This document shows, piece by piece, positions 8,575-17,389 of a stretch of DNA of 64,000 bases. How positions within the stretch are numbered: the first letter of the stretch is position 1; every line of letters begins with the position of its first letter. The DNA comes from Bacillus sp. BA3. GTDB lineage: Bacteria > Bacillota > Bacilli > Bacillales > DSM-1321. Under the pieces are notes generated by a model, which worked only from the letters and a program-made list of their open reading frames with translations, ran no database searches and was not told where the DNA came from. A program made the translations under genes and the position numbers. The stretch spans positions 239,754 to 303,753 of the forward strand of contig PIZR01000006.1 of the NCBI GenBank assembly GCA_002835675.1. Direction: 5' to 3'.

Positions 8575-8693
8575 TAATATGAAATGAAAGCGCATTCATT
8601 AATTGTGATCAAGTTGACTCAAATTCAGCAAGTTAGGCAAAAGAACAACTAGTTTTGTTTAGAAAAACAGTATATTGCGCTATATTCCTCGCT

Positions 8694-9008
8694 TTAGTTA
8701 CTGAATTCTGTACTTCTGTTTGTTGGAGCTTTAGCCTTTGTTTTCATTTTTATGATTTTAGTCGTTTCCGGTTCAATTCTTTCGCCTTTACGTGTATTCA
8801 TTACCATTTCCTCTGTCAGGACAAAAAATATACCAACTAGAAAAATGGCAGCTGCGCTTAATGTGATGGCGATTCCAACAGCGGTGAATATATAATCCTT
8901 ATTGTAATCGCTTACAAAGAAACTTAAAGCAAAAATAATAATTCCGATTACACAACCTGTGCCCGATACCCATTTCACTGCATCTAACATCTTCTGATTA
9001 GCTTCCAT
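8694..9008 (-). CDS. Small two-span membrane protein, unknown
   Basis: This 104-residue protein is not recognised. Two hydrophobic helices are visible (about residues 16-33 and 41-65), joined by a short SDYNKD loop. A basic cytoplasmic-type tail follows (TRKGERIEPETTKIIKMKTK). The ATG at 9008 follows a strong AAAGGGGATG. The positive-inside pattern would place the C-terminal tail in the cytoplasm. It stands alone, upstream of the qox-side gap and after the htrA promoter region, with no neighbour that suggests a function. Confidence 0.65.
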   Translation of the reverse strand: MEANQKMLDAVKWVSGTGCVIGIIIFALSFFVSDYNKDYIFTAVGIAITLSAAAIFLVGIFFVLTEEMVMNTRKGERIEPETTKIIKMKTKAKAPTNRSTEFSN

Positions 9009-9223
9009 AATTTCATCCCCTTTCTTTCTATTTTATGACATTTCACAAATTTGTCAAATCTTTTCTATTTTTTAACATATTCACGATGAAAACCTTGACA
9101 AATAGAAGGCGCCACCATTACCTTTTAGGTATTCAAGACTACATGAAAAAACTTCAAAACAGTGCAAATACACTATCTATTTTTTCCGATATTAGCCCAC
9201 TGTATACTATTAAAAAAACTCCA

Positions 9224-9254
9224 ATAAAAGACCCCTGTTGAATAATCAGGGGCC
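9224..9254 (-). terminator. Intrinsic terminator of htrA
   Basis: Minus strand GGCCCCTG, loop, CAGGGGTC, then TTTTATTGG. It lies a few bases after the htrA stop. Confidence 0.75.
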
Positions 9255-9264
9255 TTACCTCATT

Positions 9265-10500
9265 CTATGGTTTTTGCAAGGTGATCGTTACCGTTTTTTC
9301 TTCAGTGCCTCGATATACTTTAATCTTTACTTTATCTCCGATTTTCTTATCTGTATATAAGTACTTCCTTAATGCAGCGGGAGTATTTATTTTCGTTCCA
9401 TCAATCTCAACGATGATATCCTGTTGCTTAAGCCCTCCATTCGCCGCAGCCGATCCCGCCTCTATACTCGTCACCATTACGCCGGACTTTACGGCTTCTG
9501 GAACATTTTGAATGTAATATTGCGGCAGTTCTTCCATACTGGCCAAGCTGACTCCTAAATATGGGCGCGTGATTTTTCCATTTTCAATCAGCTCCGTAAC
9601 AATCGGAATCACATCATTACTTGGTATGGCAAACCCTAAGCCTTCCACACCGTTTTCGGAAATCTTCAAACTGTTTATGCCGATCACTTCCCCAGCGGTG
9701 TTGATCAATGCACCCCCGCTATTGCCGGGGTTGATCGCTGCATCTGTTTGAAGCACATCAAGTTCCCACTCCCCTTCCGAGGTATCGACTGAAATGGAGC
9801 GTCCGGTCGCACTGACGATCCCTTGTGTAACCGATCGTGAAAAATCAAGTCCAAGTGGGTTGCCAATTGCCAATACTTCTTCTCCTGGACGCATGCTATC
9901 GGAATTACCGAATTTAATTCCCTCAGGTGCTTTCGAGGCATCAATTGTCAACACCGCTAAATCAGTCAAAGCATCAGCCCCGACAACCGTCGCCGTTGCC
10001 TTTTGTCCATCATACAATGAAATTTCGACTTCCTTAGCTCCTTCAATAACATGATTGTTCGTGATGATATATGCTTTCCCATCAGCTTTTTTATAGATGA
10101 CCCCTGAGCCGGTGCCGCTTTCAACCGTTTCGCTCTCCGTGCTTTGCTGCTGGTACGGGTACTGGTTTTGCATCTCCTGTAAATTCACGACCCCGACTAT
10201 CGATTTGGATGCTGATTCGACCATCTCTGCCCTATCATTTGAATCCGTACTTGTCGATAACTTTTCCGCCGTGACACTTTTATCCTTTTCAACACTTTCC
10301 GTTTGCTGTACACCTGCCGTTTTGGTTGACTCATTCACTGGACTATTCCCTTGACCTATAAAGTCCCCGCCAAATAGAAATACAGACGATGTAACCATAG
10401 CAGCAACCGTTCCGGAAACAAGGCTAGTTAGCCAAAGAGACTTACCCTTTTTCCGTTCTGCCTTTACTCTGACTTGCTCATCACCATTATAATTTTCCAT
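9265..10500 (-). CDS. htrA: HtrA-like membrane-anchored serine protease
   Basis: This 411-residue S1C protease has a cytoplasmic basic start, one membrane anchor (about 22-45), a low-complexity Ser/Thr linker, a trypsin-like domain and one C-terminal PDZ domain (about 310-400). The catalytic triad is visible: His150 in TNNHVIEG, Asp180 in TDLAVL and Ser261 in PGNSGGAL. The family degrades misfolded exported proteins at the outer face of the membrane. In Bacillus subtilis the homologues are induced by CssRS; no CssR site was assigned here. It could correspond to HtrA, HtrB or HtrC of that species. Monocistronic, with its own terminator. Confidence 0.93.
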   Translation of the reverse strand: MENYNGDEQVRVKAERKKGKSLWLTSLVSGTVAAMVTSSVFLFGGDFIGQGNSPVNESTKTAGVQQTESVEKDKSVTAEKLSTSTDSNDRAEMVESASKSIVGVVNLQEMQNQYPYQQQSTESETVESGTGSGVIYKKADGKAYIITNNHVIEGAKEVEISLYDGQKATATVVGADALTDLAVLTIDASKAPEGIKFGNSDSMRPGEEVLAIGNPLGLDFSRSVTQGIVSATGRSISVDTSEGEWELDVLQTDAAINPGNSGGALINTAGEVIGINSLKISENGVEGLGFAIPSNDVIPIVTELIENGKITRPYLGVSLASMEELPQYYIQNVPEAVKSGVMVTSIEAGSAAANGGLKQQDIIVEIDGTKINTPAALRKYLYTDKKIGDKVKIKVYRGTEEKTVTITLQKP

Positions 10501-10650
10501 CTTTATCCCTCCTATGATTGTCCTTTATCCTTTACTTGACTCAATCATAAACAGGAAATATTAAAAAATTCTTAAGAAATAACGAATAGGGCGACATTTT
10601 TACAAAAATTATAAAATTTTATCGAATCCTGTATCTTGCCGCCTGCAAAA

Positions 10651-10675
10651 TAAAAAGGCCTCAACAGGGGCCTTC
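10651..10675 (-). terminator. Intrinsic terminator
   Basis: Minus strand AAGGCC, loop CCTGTTGA, GGCCTTTTTATTTT. It closes the lipoprotein gene at 10697. Confidence 0.75.
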
Positions 10676-10696
10676 AATTCGACCATACAGTTATCC

Positions 10697-11401
10697 TTAC
10701 AAGACTTCATAAACTTCTTTAGTCTTCTTATTCACGCCATACCAGCCCCAAGTGGTTTTGTGGCCACTTTCCTGACTAGGTTCATCCACCTCGAAAACAT
10801 GAAAAATGTAATCTCCCTTTTCGGCATCATGATCATATTCGATATCTATATCAGGAAAATTTTCCATGTCCACATAATCCTTAACTAGCTTCTCTGCCTG
10901 AGATTTACTTAATGTACTAACCGAAGCCTTGCTCTCTTCTTTGCCTATTGTATCCGTTGCCGCCTCATCTTCTACTTTGGATCCATTGGTTCCGTCCACG
11001 GTTGCTTCCTCCGCCGGCTCCGCCTCGTCATTTCCCTCTACTGCTTCTATCGTGGCGGAGTCTGATACCGGTTGCATTTCCACCGCCTTAGAAACCATTA
11101 GTTTACCTTCCCGGTATTTTGCTTTATATGCGGTTGCTTCTTCAAAATCTCTTTTGGCCGAATCAAAATCCTGTTCGTCGTATTTCTTCATTCCATTCGC
11201 CAGAAAACCTGAAAGATCCATTAACTCCCTTGCTTCCGGTGTATTTGCTTCTTTATAGGCTAATTCAAATGCCTCGTGGGCTTCTAAATAATTTTCCTCA
11301 TTCAACTGACTTTTCCCTAAATCCATATTGGAATCATAATTCCTTGTTACGCAGCCTGAAGCAATCAACACCAAAAAAATAACCATGATTGACCTCTTCA
11401 C
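10697..11401 (-). CDS. TPR-like lipoprotein, unknown function
   Basis: The product has 234 residues. The lipoprotein signal peptide MKRSIMVIFLVLIASGC places the acylated Cys at 17. Residues 22-105 form helical pairs resembling tetratricopeptide repeats (DLGKSQLNEENYLEAHEAFE, GMKKYDEQDFDSAKRDFEEA). An acidic linker follows, then a compact C-terminal domain from about 160 (SKSQAEKLVKDYV..IEYDHDAEKGDYIFHVFE..TWGWYGVNKKTKEVYEV), which resembles the small PepSY-like domains of Bacillus lipoproteins. The GTG start at 11401 follows AAGGGGTG. It is probably a surface-exposed stress or envelope protein; no specific role can be assigned. Confidence 0.75.
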   Translation of the reverse strand: MKRSIMVIFLVLIASGCVTRNYDSNMDLGKSQLNEENYLEAHEAFELAYKEANTPEARELMDLSGFLANGMKKYDEQDFDSAKRDFEEATAYKAKYREGKLMVSKAVEMQPVSDSATIEAVEGNDEAEPAEEATVDGTNGSKVEDEAATDTIGKEESKASVSTLSKSQAEKLVKDYVDMENFPDIDIEYDHDAEKGDYIFHVFEVDEPSQESGHKTTWGWYGVNKKTKEVYEVL

Positions 11402-11574
11402 TATATCACCCCTTTATTTTCCATATTATTCTGTAAATTCATCTTATACCATTTGATAAGAAATCCGATACCTCTATTTCCTATCTTTTTCATTAAGGAA
11501 ATGTTTACATTGATGATTAAGTTTTTACAAATAGTGGTACAGAATAGATAAACGCTTGAAAGGATGATCACAGA

Positions 11575-11931
11575 ATGATGCAGGAAAAACAGACCTATCA
11601 TGTCGATTTGGTCAGCGGCGACGTACTCGGACAAAAACTTGAAGAGAATCCAAGCTTCACTGTACACGCAACTTATGAGGAACTTGCAGAATTGAAACAA
11701 TGCTTGGAGGAACACCGGACAGATGACCTGGAAGCATATGCCCGTTCACATGTGCCCTACCTACTCTATCATCATGACCGGGCAAATGATAAATACGATG
11801 CAGCCATGAAAAGGCTTTATGCCCTCATTTATAAATTAGGGGATGAAACGGCACGAAACCATATTGAAGAAATCGGCATATTGAAAGATAACAAATTCGA
11901 GGGACAAGAAGAAGTGCAAAAGTTCAAATAA
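11575..11931 (+). CDS. Conserved hypothetical protein
   Basis: This 118-residue soluble, probably mostly helical protein has no signal peptide and no motif I recognise. The N-terminal half alternates strand and helix (TYHVDLVSGDVLGQKL, FTVHATYEELAELKQCL). The second half is helical (DAAMKRLYALIYKLGDETAR, HIEEIGIL). The ATG at 11575 follows GAAAGGATGATCACAG. It is a single gene with its own terminator, divergent from the lipoprotein gene. It is well formed and very likely real, but no function can be given. Confidence 0.75.
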   Translation: MMQEKQTYHVDLVSGDVLGQKLEENPSFTVHATYEELAELKQCLEEHRTDDLEAYARSHVPYLLYHHDRANDKYDAAMKRLYALIYKLGDETARNHIEEIGILKDNKFEGQEEVQKFK

Positions 11932-11938
11932 GAAATAG

Positions 11939-11974
11939 GAACAGAACCTGATTTCAAAGGTTCTGTTCTTTTAT
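11939..11974 (+). terminator. Intrinsic terminator
   Basis: AACAGAACCT, eight-base loop, AGGTTCTGTTCTTTTATT directly after the preceding stop. Confidence 0.85.
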
Positions 11975-12053
11975 TATCATGTCCCCACAATAAAAGGGAA
12001 AACAGAAGATTCTATTTTATGATTCATTATAAAGTTTTATAAGCAGAGTTCTT

Positions 12054-12506
12054 TTAATCTACATATTTATCCTTCAAATAATCTGAACCAATACCGCCAA
12101 TGACCATCAAAGCTAATGGTAAAAAATTCGATACAACTGGCATGCTTTTTAAAATGGTAATATCTGTGCCGGCAAATTTATTAAGTCCAAAAATAATTAA
12201 TTTAGACACTAACAAAAATGCTCCTATTAATAATACGATATCAAAAAACATTTTCCTTTTTGGAAATGCTAACTGCTTACTTTCCCTTATTATTTTTTCT
12301 TTCAATTCCTCGTCACTCCTTAATAATTCATCTACCGTAATTTGAAATAAATCACTTAAATTAATGAGTACTTCAATACTAGGATAATTTTTTCCCGTTT
12401 CCCATTTGGACACAGATTGGCGACTCACATGAATCTTCTCCGCAAGATCATTTTGTGACCAATTTCTTTTTTCCCGTTCTTTTTTTAATCGTTCGCTAAA
12501 AATCAT
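12054..12506 (-). CDS. XRE-family regulator with two C-terminal membrane helices
   Basis: The product has 150 residues. An N-terminal HTH_3 domain (about 3-60) has the classic core QNDLAEKIHVSRQSVSKWETGKNYPS. A short linker and two hydrophobic helices follow (about 86-104 and 122-140), so the DNA-binding domain is probably tethered to the membrane. The open frame extends 28 codons upstream. The ATG at 12506 is chosen because GGAAAGG precedes it and homologous proteins begin right at the HTH. Membrane-bound XRE regulators are common in Firmicutes; the signal and targets are unknown. Confidence 0.85.
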   Translation of the reverse strand: MIFSERLKKEREKRNWSQNDLAEKIHVSRQSVSKWETGKNYPSIEVLINLSDLFQITVDELLRSDEELKEKIIRESKQLAFPKRKMFFDIVLLIGAFLLVSKLIIFGLNKFAGTDITILKSMPVVSNFLPLALMVIGGIGSDYLKDKYVD

Positions 12507-13035
12507 AGTGAGTTCATCGCCTTTCCTACTCCTAGTATTGTGAGATGAATTATGCAAAGTAAAGATAGTAATAAGCGCATTACTATGCAACTTATGAGTG
12601 ACACCGAAGAAAACCTTGATATATCAAGGGAATCAGATTAATTTTCCGGAACTGCTGCAGAAAGGTAAATTTTTAAAAGATTCCAGTTGATTTCAGAAAT
12701 CAGCTCCCTTTCCGCCGACTGTTTGCCAAGCCTCATCAAAGCAAGCGACTCCGGGGTCGTAGCTAGCCAGTTAAGCAGCTACTCAATTCTATAATTTTTC
12801 AACTGAATAAGCCATCTTGCCATCACATAATTCAGCTTAATTCAAAAAAAGCCTTGTATAGACAAGACTTTTAAACCCATTTTTTCCTGCCTGTTTAACT
12901 ACACGAAGCATTTTTTCATTTCGCTCTTTGATCCTTTTTCCACTAATACTTTCACAATATAACAACTGGCAGTTATCAAAGATCATTCCTCACTTTGGTA
13001 TAACTTTACCTTTTCGTTATCGAGTTGCTTTGCAC
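12507..13035. other. Non-coding region with decayed repeat
   Basis: No gene is supported. Positions 12683-12760 (AGTTGATTTCAGAAATCAGC, then CTTTCCGCCGACTG and CCAAGCCTCATCAAAGCAAG) look like a degraded relative of the intergenic repeat at 2695. A short hairpin GCCTTGT/ACAAGAC lies at 12851-12868 inside A- and T-rich arms and could terminate transcription. Confidence 0.45.
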
Positions 13036-13061
13036 ATAAAAAAAGGTTGCCTCGGCAACCT
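13036..13061 (-). terminator. Intrinsic terminator of the catabolic operon
   Basis: AGGTTGCC, two-base loop GA, GGCAACCT, then TTTTTTTATG on the minus strand, about 75 bases after the YciI stop. It is the first good terminator after the GntR-to-YciI gene run. Confidence 0.8.
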
Positions 13062-13136
13062 CCCTTTAATGAAGGAACTGTCTCCAGATCCCAGTATATA
13101 TTCATCGCATTGACACGCAATCATAACGTTTCATTA

Positions 13137-13391
13137 TTAAATGTTCCATTCTTTTAATTCGAGTCTCCGCACTTTATGTACAACGTGAGGATCATTTTCC
13201 GCTAAAGAGAGTGCTTCTTCAAATGTGTCTGCAATATAAACAACCAAGCCGCCTGAGCCATCCGCAAAAGGGCCTCTTGCAAAAACCTTCCCTCTACGAT
13301 CAAGTTCGTTTAAATACTCGATATGATGTGGACGAACTTCTATATTTTTTTCAGCATCAATCATATGTAAAATTGCTGCATAATAAGCCAT
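13137..13391 (-). CDS. YciI-family protein (last gene of catabolic operon)
   Basis: This 84-residue ferredoxin-like alpha+beta protein has the YciI pattern: YYAAILHMIDAEKN, then RPHHIEYLNELDRRGKVFARGPFADGSGG and EEALSLAENDPHV. The conserved His of RPHH and Asp of NDP are present. YciI proteins are small enzymes or binding proteins; one relative is a dehalogenase, and others appear in catabolic operons. The ATG at 13391 has GGGAG eight bases upstream and is preferred to the GTG at 13400. The stop of the preceding aldehyde dehydrogenase lies 13 bases before this start, so the two are cotranscribed. Confidence 0.85.
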   Translation of the reverse strand: MAYYAAILHMIDAEKNIEVRPHHIEYLNELDRRGKVFARGPFADGSGGLVVYIADTFEEALSLAENDPHVVHKVRRLELKEWNI

Positions 13392-13403
13392 GCTTTCCAC
13401 TCC

Positions 13404-14846
13404 CTAATTTCGGTTCCAGACAACCAGCTTCATTTCTGTCATTTCTTCAACTGCATATTTTAATCCTTCACGTCCAGTTCCACTTTCCTTCACTCCACCG
13501 TACGGCATATTATCCACACGGAATGTCGGAATGTCGTTGATCATGACTCCACCAACTTGTAAATTTTCCGCTGCATCCAGTGCTGTACCTACATCGTTCG
13601 TATAAATCCCTGCCTGCAGGCCATAAATTGAATCATTCACCAAATCAATTGCTTGTTCTACTGATTGAATCTTGTTAATCAAAACGATTGGGGCGAACAC
13701 TTCTTGACAAGATACCTTTGTGTGAGTATCTGCATCCAATATGACGGTCGGATGAAGGATATTGCCTTCCGTTATTCCACCTGTTGCAATCTTGGCTCCA
13801 CCTTGTCTTGCCTCTTCAATCCAATTGAGGCTTCTTTCAACATCATTTGGGGAAATCAAAGCGGAAACATCCGTTTCTGGATCAAGCGGATCACCTAATT
13901 TTAATAGTTTGGTAGCTTCTATAAACTTTTCAACAAAGCGATCGTAGATTTCTTCATGAGCATAAACTCTTTGCAAAGAAATACATACTTGTCCCTGATT
14001 GGAAAACGCTCCCGTCACACAACGAGAAATGATCTTATCGATATCCACACCCCTGTCAATAATGACAGCGGCATTTGATCCCAGCTCCAGCGTCACTCGT
14101 TTCAATCCGGCTTTGTTGCGGATGCCAATCCCGACTCCTGGGCTGCCGGTAAAAGTAATCATACTTACTCTAGAATCAGTGACCAACTTGTCTCCAACCA
14201 CTCTTCCTCCACCTGTGACCACATTTAATGCTCCTGCAGGCAATCCGGCTTCCTGTAATAATTCTCCGAGGAACAGAGAGGATAGAGGTGTTTGGCTTGC
14301 TGGCTTTAATACAATTGTATTTCCTGAGGCGATGGCAGGACCTACTTTATGAGCGACTAGATTCATGGGGAAATTGAAAGGTGTTATGGCCCCAATCACT
14401 CCAATCGGTTCACGTACAGTGTAACCGAGTCGGTTTTCGCCACCTTGGGCGGCATCCAGCGAAAGCGTTTCTCCATGAATTCTTTTCGCTTCTTCAGCCG
14501 CAAACTTGTAGGTTTCAATTGTTCGCGCCACCTCGCCCTTAGCGGTTGTAACCGGCTTTGCTGATTCAATAGATATGATTTTGGCGGCTTCATCCGCGCG
14601 CTCTTCTAGAAGATGGGCCAATGTTTCCAGGATTTTCGCACGTTGATGGGCTGGCATTTTTGCCATCACCTTAGCAGCTTTTTGCGCCGCTTCAATAGCT
14701 TGGTCGGTTTCTACGTCTGTGGCCAGGGGGATTTCAGCTATGACTTCTCCTGAATAAGGAGAACGAAGCAAACTATACTCCTTCGCCTCCACCCATTCCC
14801 CTTTAATTAGTAAATGTTTTTTTTCTACTTTATCTATGATTGTCAT
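13404..14846 (-). CDS. NAD(P)-dependent aldehyde dehydrogenase (second of operon)
   Basis: This 480-residue ALDH-superfamily enzyme oxidises an aldehyde to the acid or acyl product. Catalytic residues: Asn158 in TPFNFP, Glu254 in LELGSNAA and Cys288 in GQVCISLQR. The cofactor loop is FTGSPGVG. LELGSN in place of the common LELGGK marks a subgroup distinct from the other ALDH of this operon. The ATG at 14846 has AAGGGTGG at good spacing and is preferred to GTG at 14858. It is probably the late step of a degradation pathway. The aldehyde substrate cannot be read from sequence; semialdehydes and lactaldehyde-like compounds are typical. Confidence 0.88.
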   Translation of the reverse strand: MTIIDKVEKKHLLIKGEWVEAKEYSLLRSPYSGEVIAEIPLATDVETDQAIEAAQKAAKVMAKMPAHQRAKILETLAHLLEERADEAAKIISIESAKPVTTAKGEVARTIETYKFAAEEAKRIHGETLSLDAAQGGENRLGYTVREPIGVIGAITPFNFPMNLVAHKVGPAIASGNTIVLKPASQTPLSSLFLGELLQEAGLPAGALNVVTGGGRVVGDKLVTDSRVSMITFTGSPGVGIGIRNKAGLKRVTLELGSNAAVIIDRGVDIDKIISRCVTGAFSNQGQVCISLQRVYAHEEIYDRFVEKFIEATKLLKLGDPLDPETDVSALISPNDVERSLNWIEEARQGGAKIATGGITEGNILHPTVILDADTHTKVSCQEVFAPIVLINKIQSVEQAIDLVNDSIYGLQAGIYTNDVGTALDAAENLQVGGVMINDIPTFRVDNMPYGGVKESGTGREGLKYAVEEMTEMKLVVWNRN

Positions 14847-14883
14847 GTTCTCAGCCACCCTTCACTCTTTGTAAGTGCTTCAT

Positions 14884-15189
14884 CTAAAGATTAGAGGCAA
14901 TTTTTGAAACAGTCGATTCCATTCTTGGAAAATAATACTCTTCTAATTTTGTAGTTAAGCCACCGTGACCAAATTTACAGTGATTATTTTCACTCTCGGA
15001 ACTTCGCTTAATAAATTCAAGAAAATACAATATACTATTGCGCCTTTCTAGAATGTTACTAATTCCTTGCTTATAAAACCAGGCATCGATGGTATTATAA
15101 ACTCCTCTATTAATCCCATACTGTTCATTACAAACTTTAATAAAGGATAAATCAGTTAAGTTTATTATCTCTTCTACATCTAATAGCAA
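14884..15189 (-). CDS. Orphan 101-residue protein inside the catabolic operon
   Basis: I do not recognise this protein. It is soluble, with no signal peptide or membrane span, and mixed in composition (MLLDVEEIINLTDLSFIKVC, FYKQGISNILERRNSILYFLEF, KFGHGGLTTKLEEYYF). The start is TTG at 15189 with AAGGAGGGG nine bases upstream, one of the strongest ribosome sites in the operon, so it is very probably translated. It lies between the FMN reductase and the second aldehyde dehydrogenase, 37 bases from the latter. It might be an accessory subunit or a small enzyme of the pathway. Confidence 0.6.
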   Translation of the reverse strand: MLLDVEEIINLTDLSFIKVCNEQYGINRGVYNTIDAWFYKQGISNILERRNSILYFLEFIKRSSESENNHCKFGHGGLTTKLEEYYFPRMESTVSKIASNL

Positions 15190-15286
15190 TTTGTCCCCTC
15201 CTTGCTACTTAGCTCTGCTAATTGAAATGTACTCAATTCCAAAACGATTTATGGAGTTTTTTAAAATTTCCTAAATCTACCGTCCT

Positions 15287-15847
15287 TTAGCTTAATTGAT
15301 GCTCTGGTTTAGTACTTTTCAGTGCTTTTTGCATAAAAACGATTTCTTCACCCAGCATTGAAATACGTTCCAAAACTTCCTCATCAACCAGTTCGTTTTG
15401 TGAATTGAAATGGTCGTTATGAGCATAAACAGAGCCAGGTGCAACAAATGCACGGAAATAGCTGGCTATAGGTTTCAGCTGATTTTCAATGACTAAATAA
15501 TGCTGGTAGGTTCCACCGGTAGCCACTAGCCCCATTACTTTATTACGGAAATCCTTCGGGGGGATCAAATCAAATAAGTTTTTAAGAGCTCCTGTAATTG
15601 ACCCTTGGAATATTGGGGTTCCTATAATGTAAAAGTCTGCTGAGGTAACGATATCAATTACTTTTTTCGTATCTCCAGTGTATGTTGACGGATTACGGCC
15701 ATCACAAAATTGAACATCATACTTTTTCAAATCAAGCAATTCGACTTCGATATCAGGATGGTTATTCTTAACTTCCTCTAAAACCTTTTCAATAACAACT
15801 TTCGTCTTCGTTCCTATTATCGTTCCTGAAATCCCCAGTAATTTCAT
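15287..15847 (-). CDS. NAD(P)H-dependent FMN reductase
   Basis: This 186-residue flavodoxin-fold reductase is of the SsuE/MsuE type. It begins with the phosphate-binding loop LLGISGTIIGTKTK and continues with the family motifs ADFYIIGTPIFQGSITGALKNLFD and VMGLVATGG. These enzymes supply reduced FMN to a separate monooxygenase, which here is presumably the LLM enzyme at 18777. The open frame extends further upstream. The ATG at 15847 is chosen because AGGAGG lies ten bases before it and the protein begins with the conserved beta strand. It follows the first aldehyde dehydrogenase by 57 bases. Confidence 0.9.
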   Translation of the reverse strand: MKLLGISGTIIGTKTKVVIEKVLEEVKNNHPDIEVELLDLKKYDVQFCDGRNPSTYTGDTKKVIDIVTSADFYIIGTPIFQGSITGALKNLFDLIPPKDFRNKVMGLVATGGTYQHYLVIENQLKPIASYFRAFVAPGSVYAHNDHFNSQNELVDEEVLERISMLGEEIVFMQKALKSTKPEHQLS

Positions 15848-15904
15848 TTCACTTTTCCTCCTTATTAAATCTCTTAGATAAAAGCGCATACCCAAAAATT
15901 CCCA

Positions 15905-17389
15905 TTATCTCATTATGAACGGGTCAGGAATCGGTTCAGATGATGTATTGATCCAAACAACTTTATCTTGCATATATTCATGAATCGCTTCATAACCGCC
16001 TTCTCTTCCATAACCGCTTAGGCCAGATCCACCGATTGCAGCAATTGGTGAAATACTTCGATAGGTATTCACCCAAACAATTCCAGCACGTATAGCTTTC
16101 GCGACTCGATGAGCTTTTGCAATATCACTCACCCAAATTCCAGCTGCCAATCCGTAATCAGTACTGTTTGCTAATTGAATAACCTCTTCTTCATCTTTAA
16201 AAGGGATCACACTTAACACAGGGCCAAATATTTCTTCCTTTGTAATACGGGAATTATTATCGTGATGCTCGAAGATCGTGGGTTCAAAATACCAACCTTT
16301 TTCTAAATATTCAGGCTTTTTACCTCCGCAAACAAGTTTACCACCTTCATCTAATCCGATAGCCACGTATTTTTCGACTCGCTCCAATTGGGCCTGCGTA
16401 GCCAGCGGACCCATTTCTGTTTCATCTTGAAAAGGATCACCGATCTTGATTTTCGATACTCTGTCTACGAGTTTTTGCATCACTTCATCGTAAATATCAA
16501 CATGTAAAAATGCACGCGAACCTGCCACACAACTTTGTCCTGAAGCACCAAAAATACCAGCTATGATACCCATCGCCGCATTATCCGGATTAGCATCCTC
16601 AAACACGATATTGGGTGATTTCCCTCCAAGTTCAAGCGATACCTGCGCAAAATTTTGAGCCGAATTACGAACAATATGCCGTGCTGATTCTGAACCTCCC
16701 GTAAAGGCCACACGCCTTACAAGAGGATGGGAGGTGAGTGTATCGCCTACAGGAGTTCCAAAGCCGGTAACTACATTGACTACTCCAGGTGGAAAACCAG
16801 CTTCTTCAACCAGTTTCACCAATTCCAATAGAGAGGCCGAAGTCATTTCCGAAGGTTTAATGACTATGGTATTTCCTGCAATAAGTGCAGGTGCAAGCTT
16901 CAAGGTTGTTAAATAAAGAGGGGAATTCCAAGGAGTAATGGCGGCTACTACCCCCAGCGGCTCTTTGGATGTAAAAGCGAACATATCTTTTTTATCAATT
17001 GGTAAGGTTTGACCATGGATTTTATCTGCTAGACCCGCATAGTAATAGAAAAATTCAGGTAAATATTTTACCTGACCGCGCATTTCGCGTATTAATTTCC
17101 CATTATCCAGTGATTCGACTTTCGCAAGCTCTTCAGAGTGATCAGCAATCAGCTCTCCAAGCTTTCTAACCAGACGCCCCCGCTCCGTGAATGTCATATT
17201 GGTCCATCCCGAATGCAGGAATGCATTATGCGCAGATTGAACGGCATGATTTACATCTTCAGCATTCCCTTTAGCGACTTGACACCAAGCTTCTTCGGTT
17301 GCAGGGTTATAACTATCGAAATATTCACCACTTGATGATTCTATCCATTCCCCGTTTATATACATCTGATATTTCTTCAGCTCTTTCAC
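15905..17389 (-). CDS. NAD(P)-dependent aldehyde dehydrogenase (first of operon)
   Basis: This 494-residue ALDH has all catalytic residues: Asn155 in TPWNSP, Glu253 in LELGGKSPN and Cys287 in GQSCVAGSR. The sequence resembles the betaine/phenylacetaldehyde/hydroxymuconic-semialdehyde type. The GTG start at 17389 overlaps the TGA of the alpha/beta hydrolase by four bases (GTGA), so the two are translationally coupled. In context it probably oxidises the aldehyde released after monooxygenase ring cleavage and hydrolysis. The exact substrate is not deducible. Confidence 0.9.
   Translation of the reverse strand: MKELKKYQMYINGEWIESSSGEYFDSYNPATEEAWCQVAKGNAEDVNHAVQSAHNAFLHSGWTNMTFTERGRLVRKLGELIADHSEELAKVESLDNGKLIREMRGQVKYLPEFFYYYAGLADKIHGQTLPIDKKDMFAFTSKEPLGVVAAITPWNSPLYLTTLKLAPALIAGNTIVIKPSEMTSASLLELVKLVEEAGFPPGVVNVVTGFGTPVGDTLTSHPLVRRVAFTGGSESARHIVRNSAQNFAQVSLELGGKSPNIVFEDANPDNAAMGIIAGIFGASGQSCVAGSRAFLHVDIYDEVMQKLVDRVSKIKIGDPFQDETEMGPLATQAQLERVEKYVAIGLDEGGKLVCGGKKPEYLEKGWYFEPTIFEHHDNNSRITKEEIFGPVLSVIPFKDEEEVIQLANSTDYGLAAGIWVSDIAKAHRVAKAIRAGIVWVNTYRSISPIAAIGGSGLSGYGREGGYEAIHEYMQDKVVWINTSSEPIPDPFIMR

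Larger units (their letters stand above)
7649..8693. other. Gene-poor kilobase upstream of qoxA
   Basis: No full-length gene is supported here. The part next to qoxA must hold the qox promoter, which I could not pin down. Further right are one short open frame with a strong ribosome site (8109), a hairpin at 8406-8431 and a protein-like fragment at 8464-8574. The longer minus-strand frames at 7715, 8069 and 8379 lack ribosome sites and read like random translation. Confidence 0.5.
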
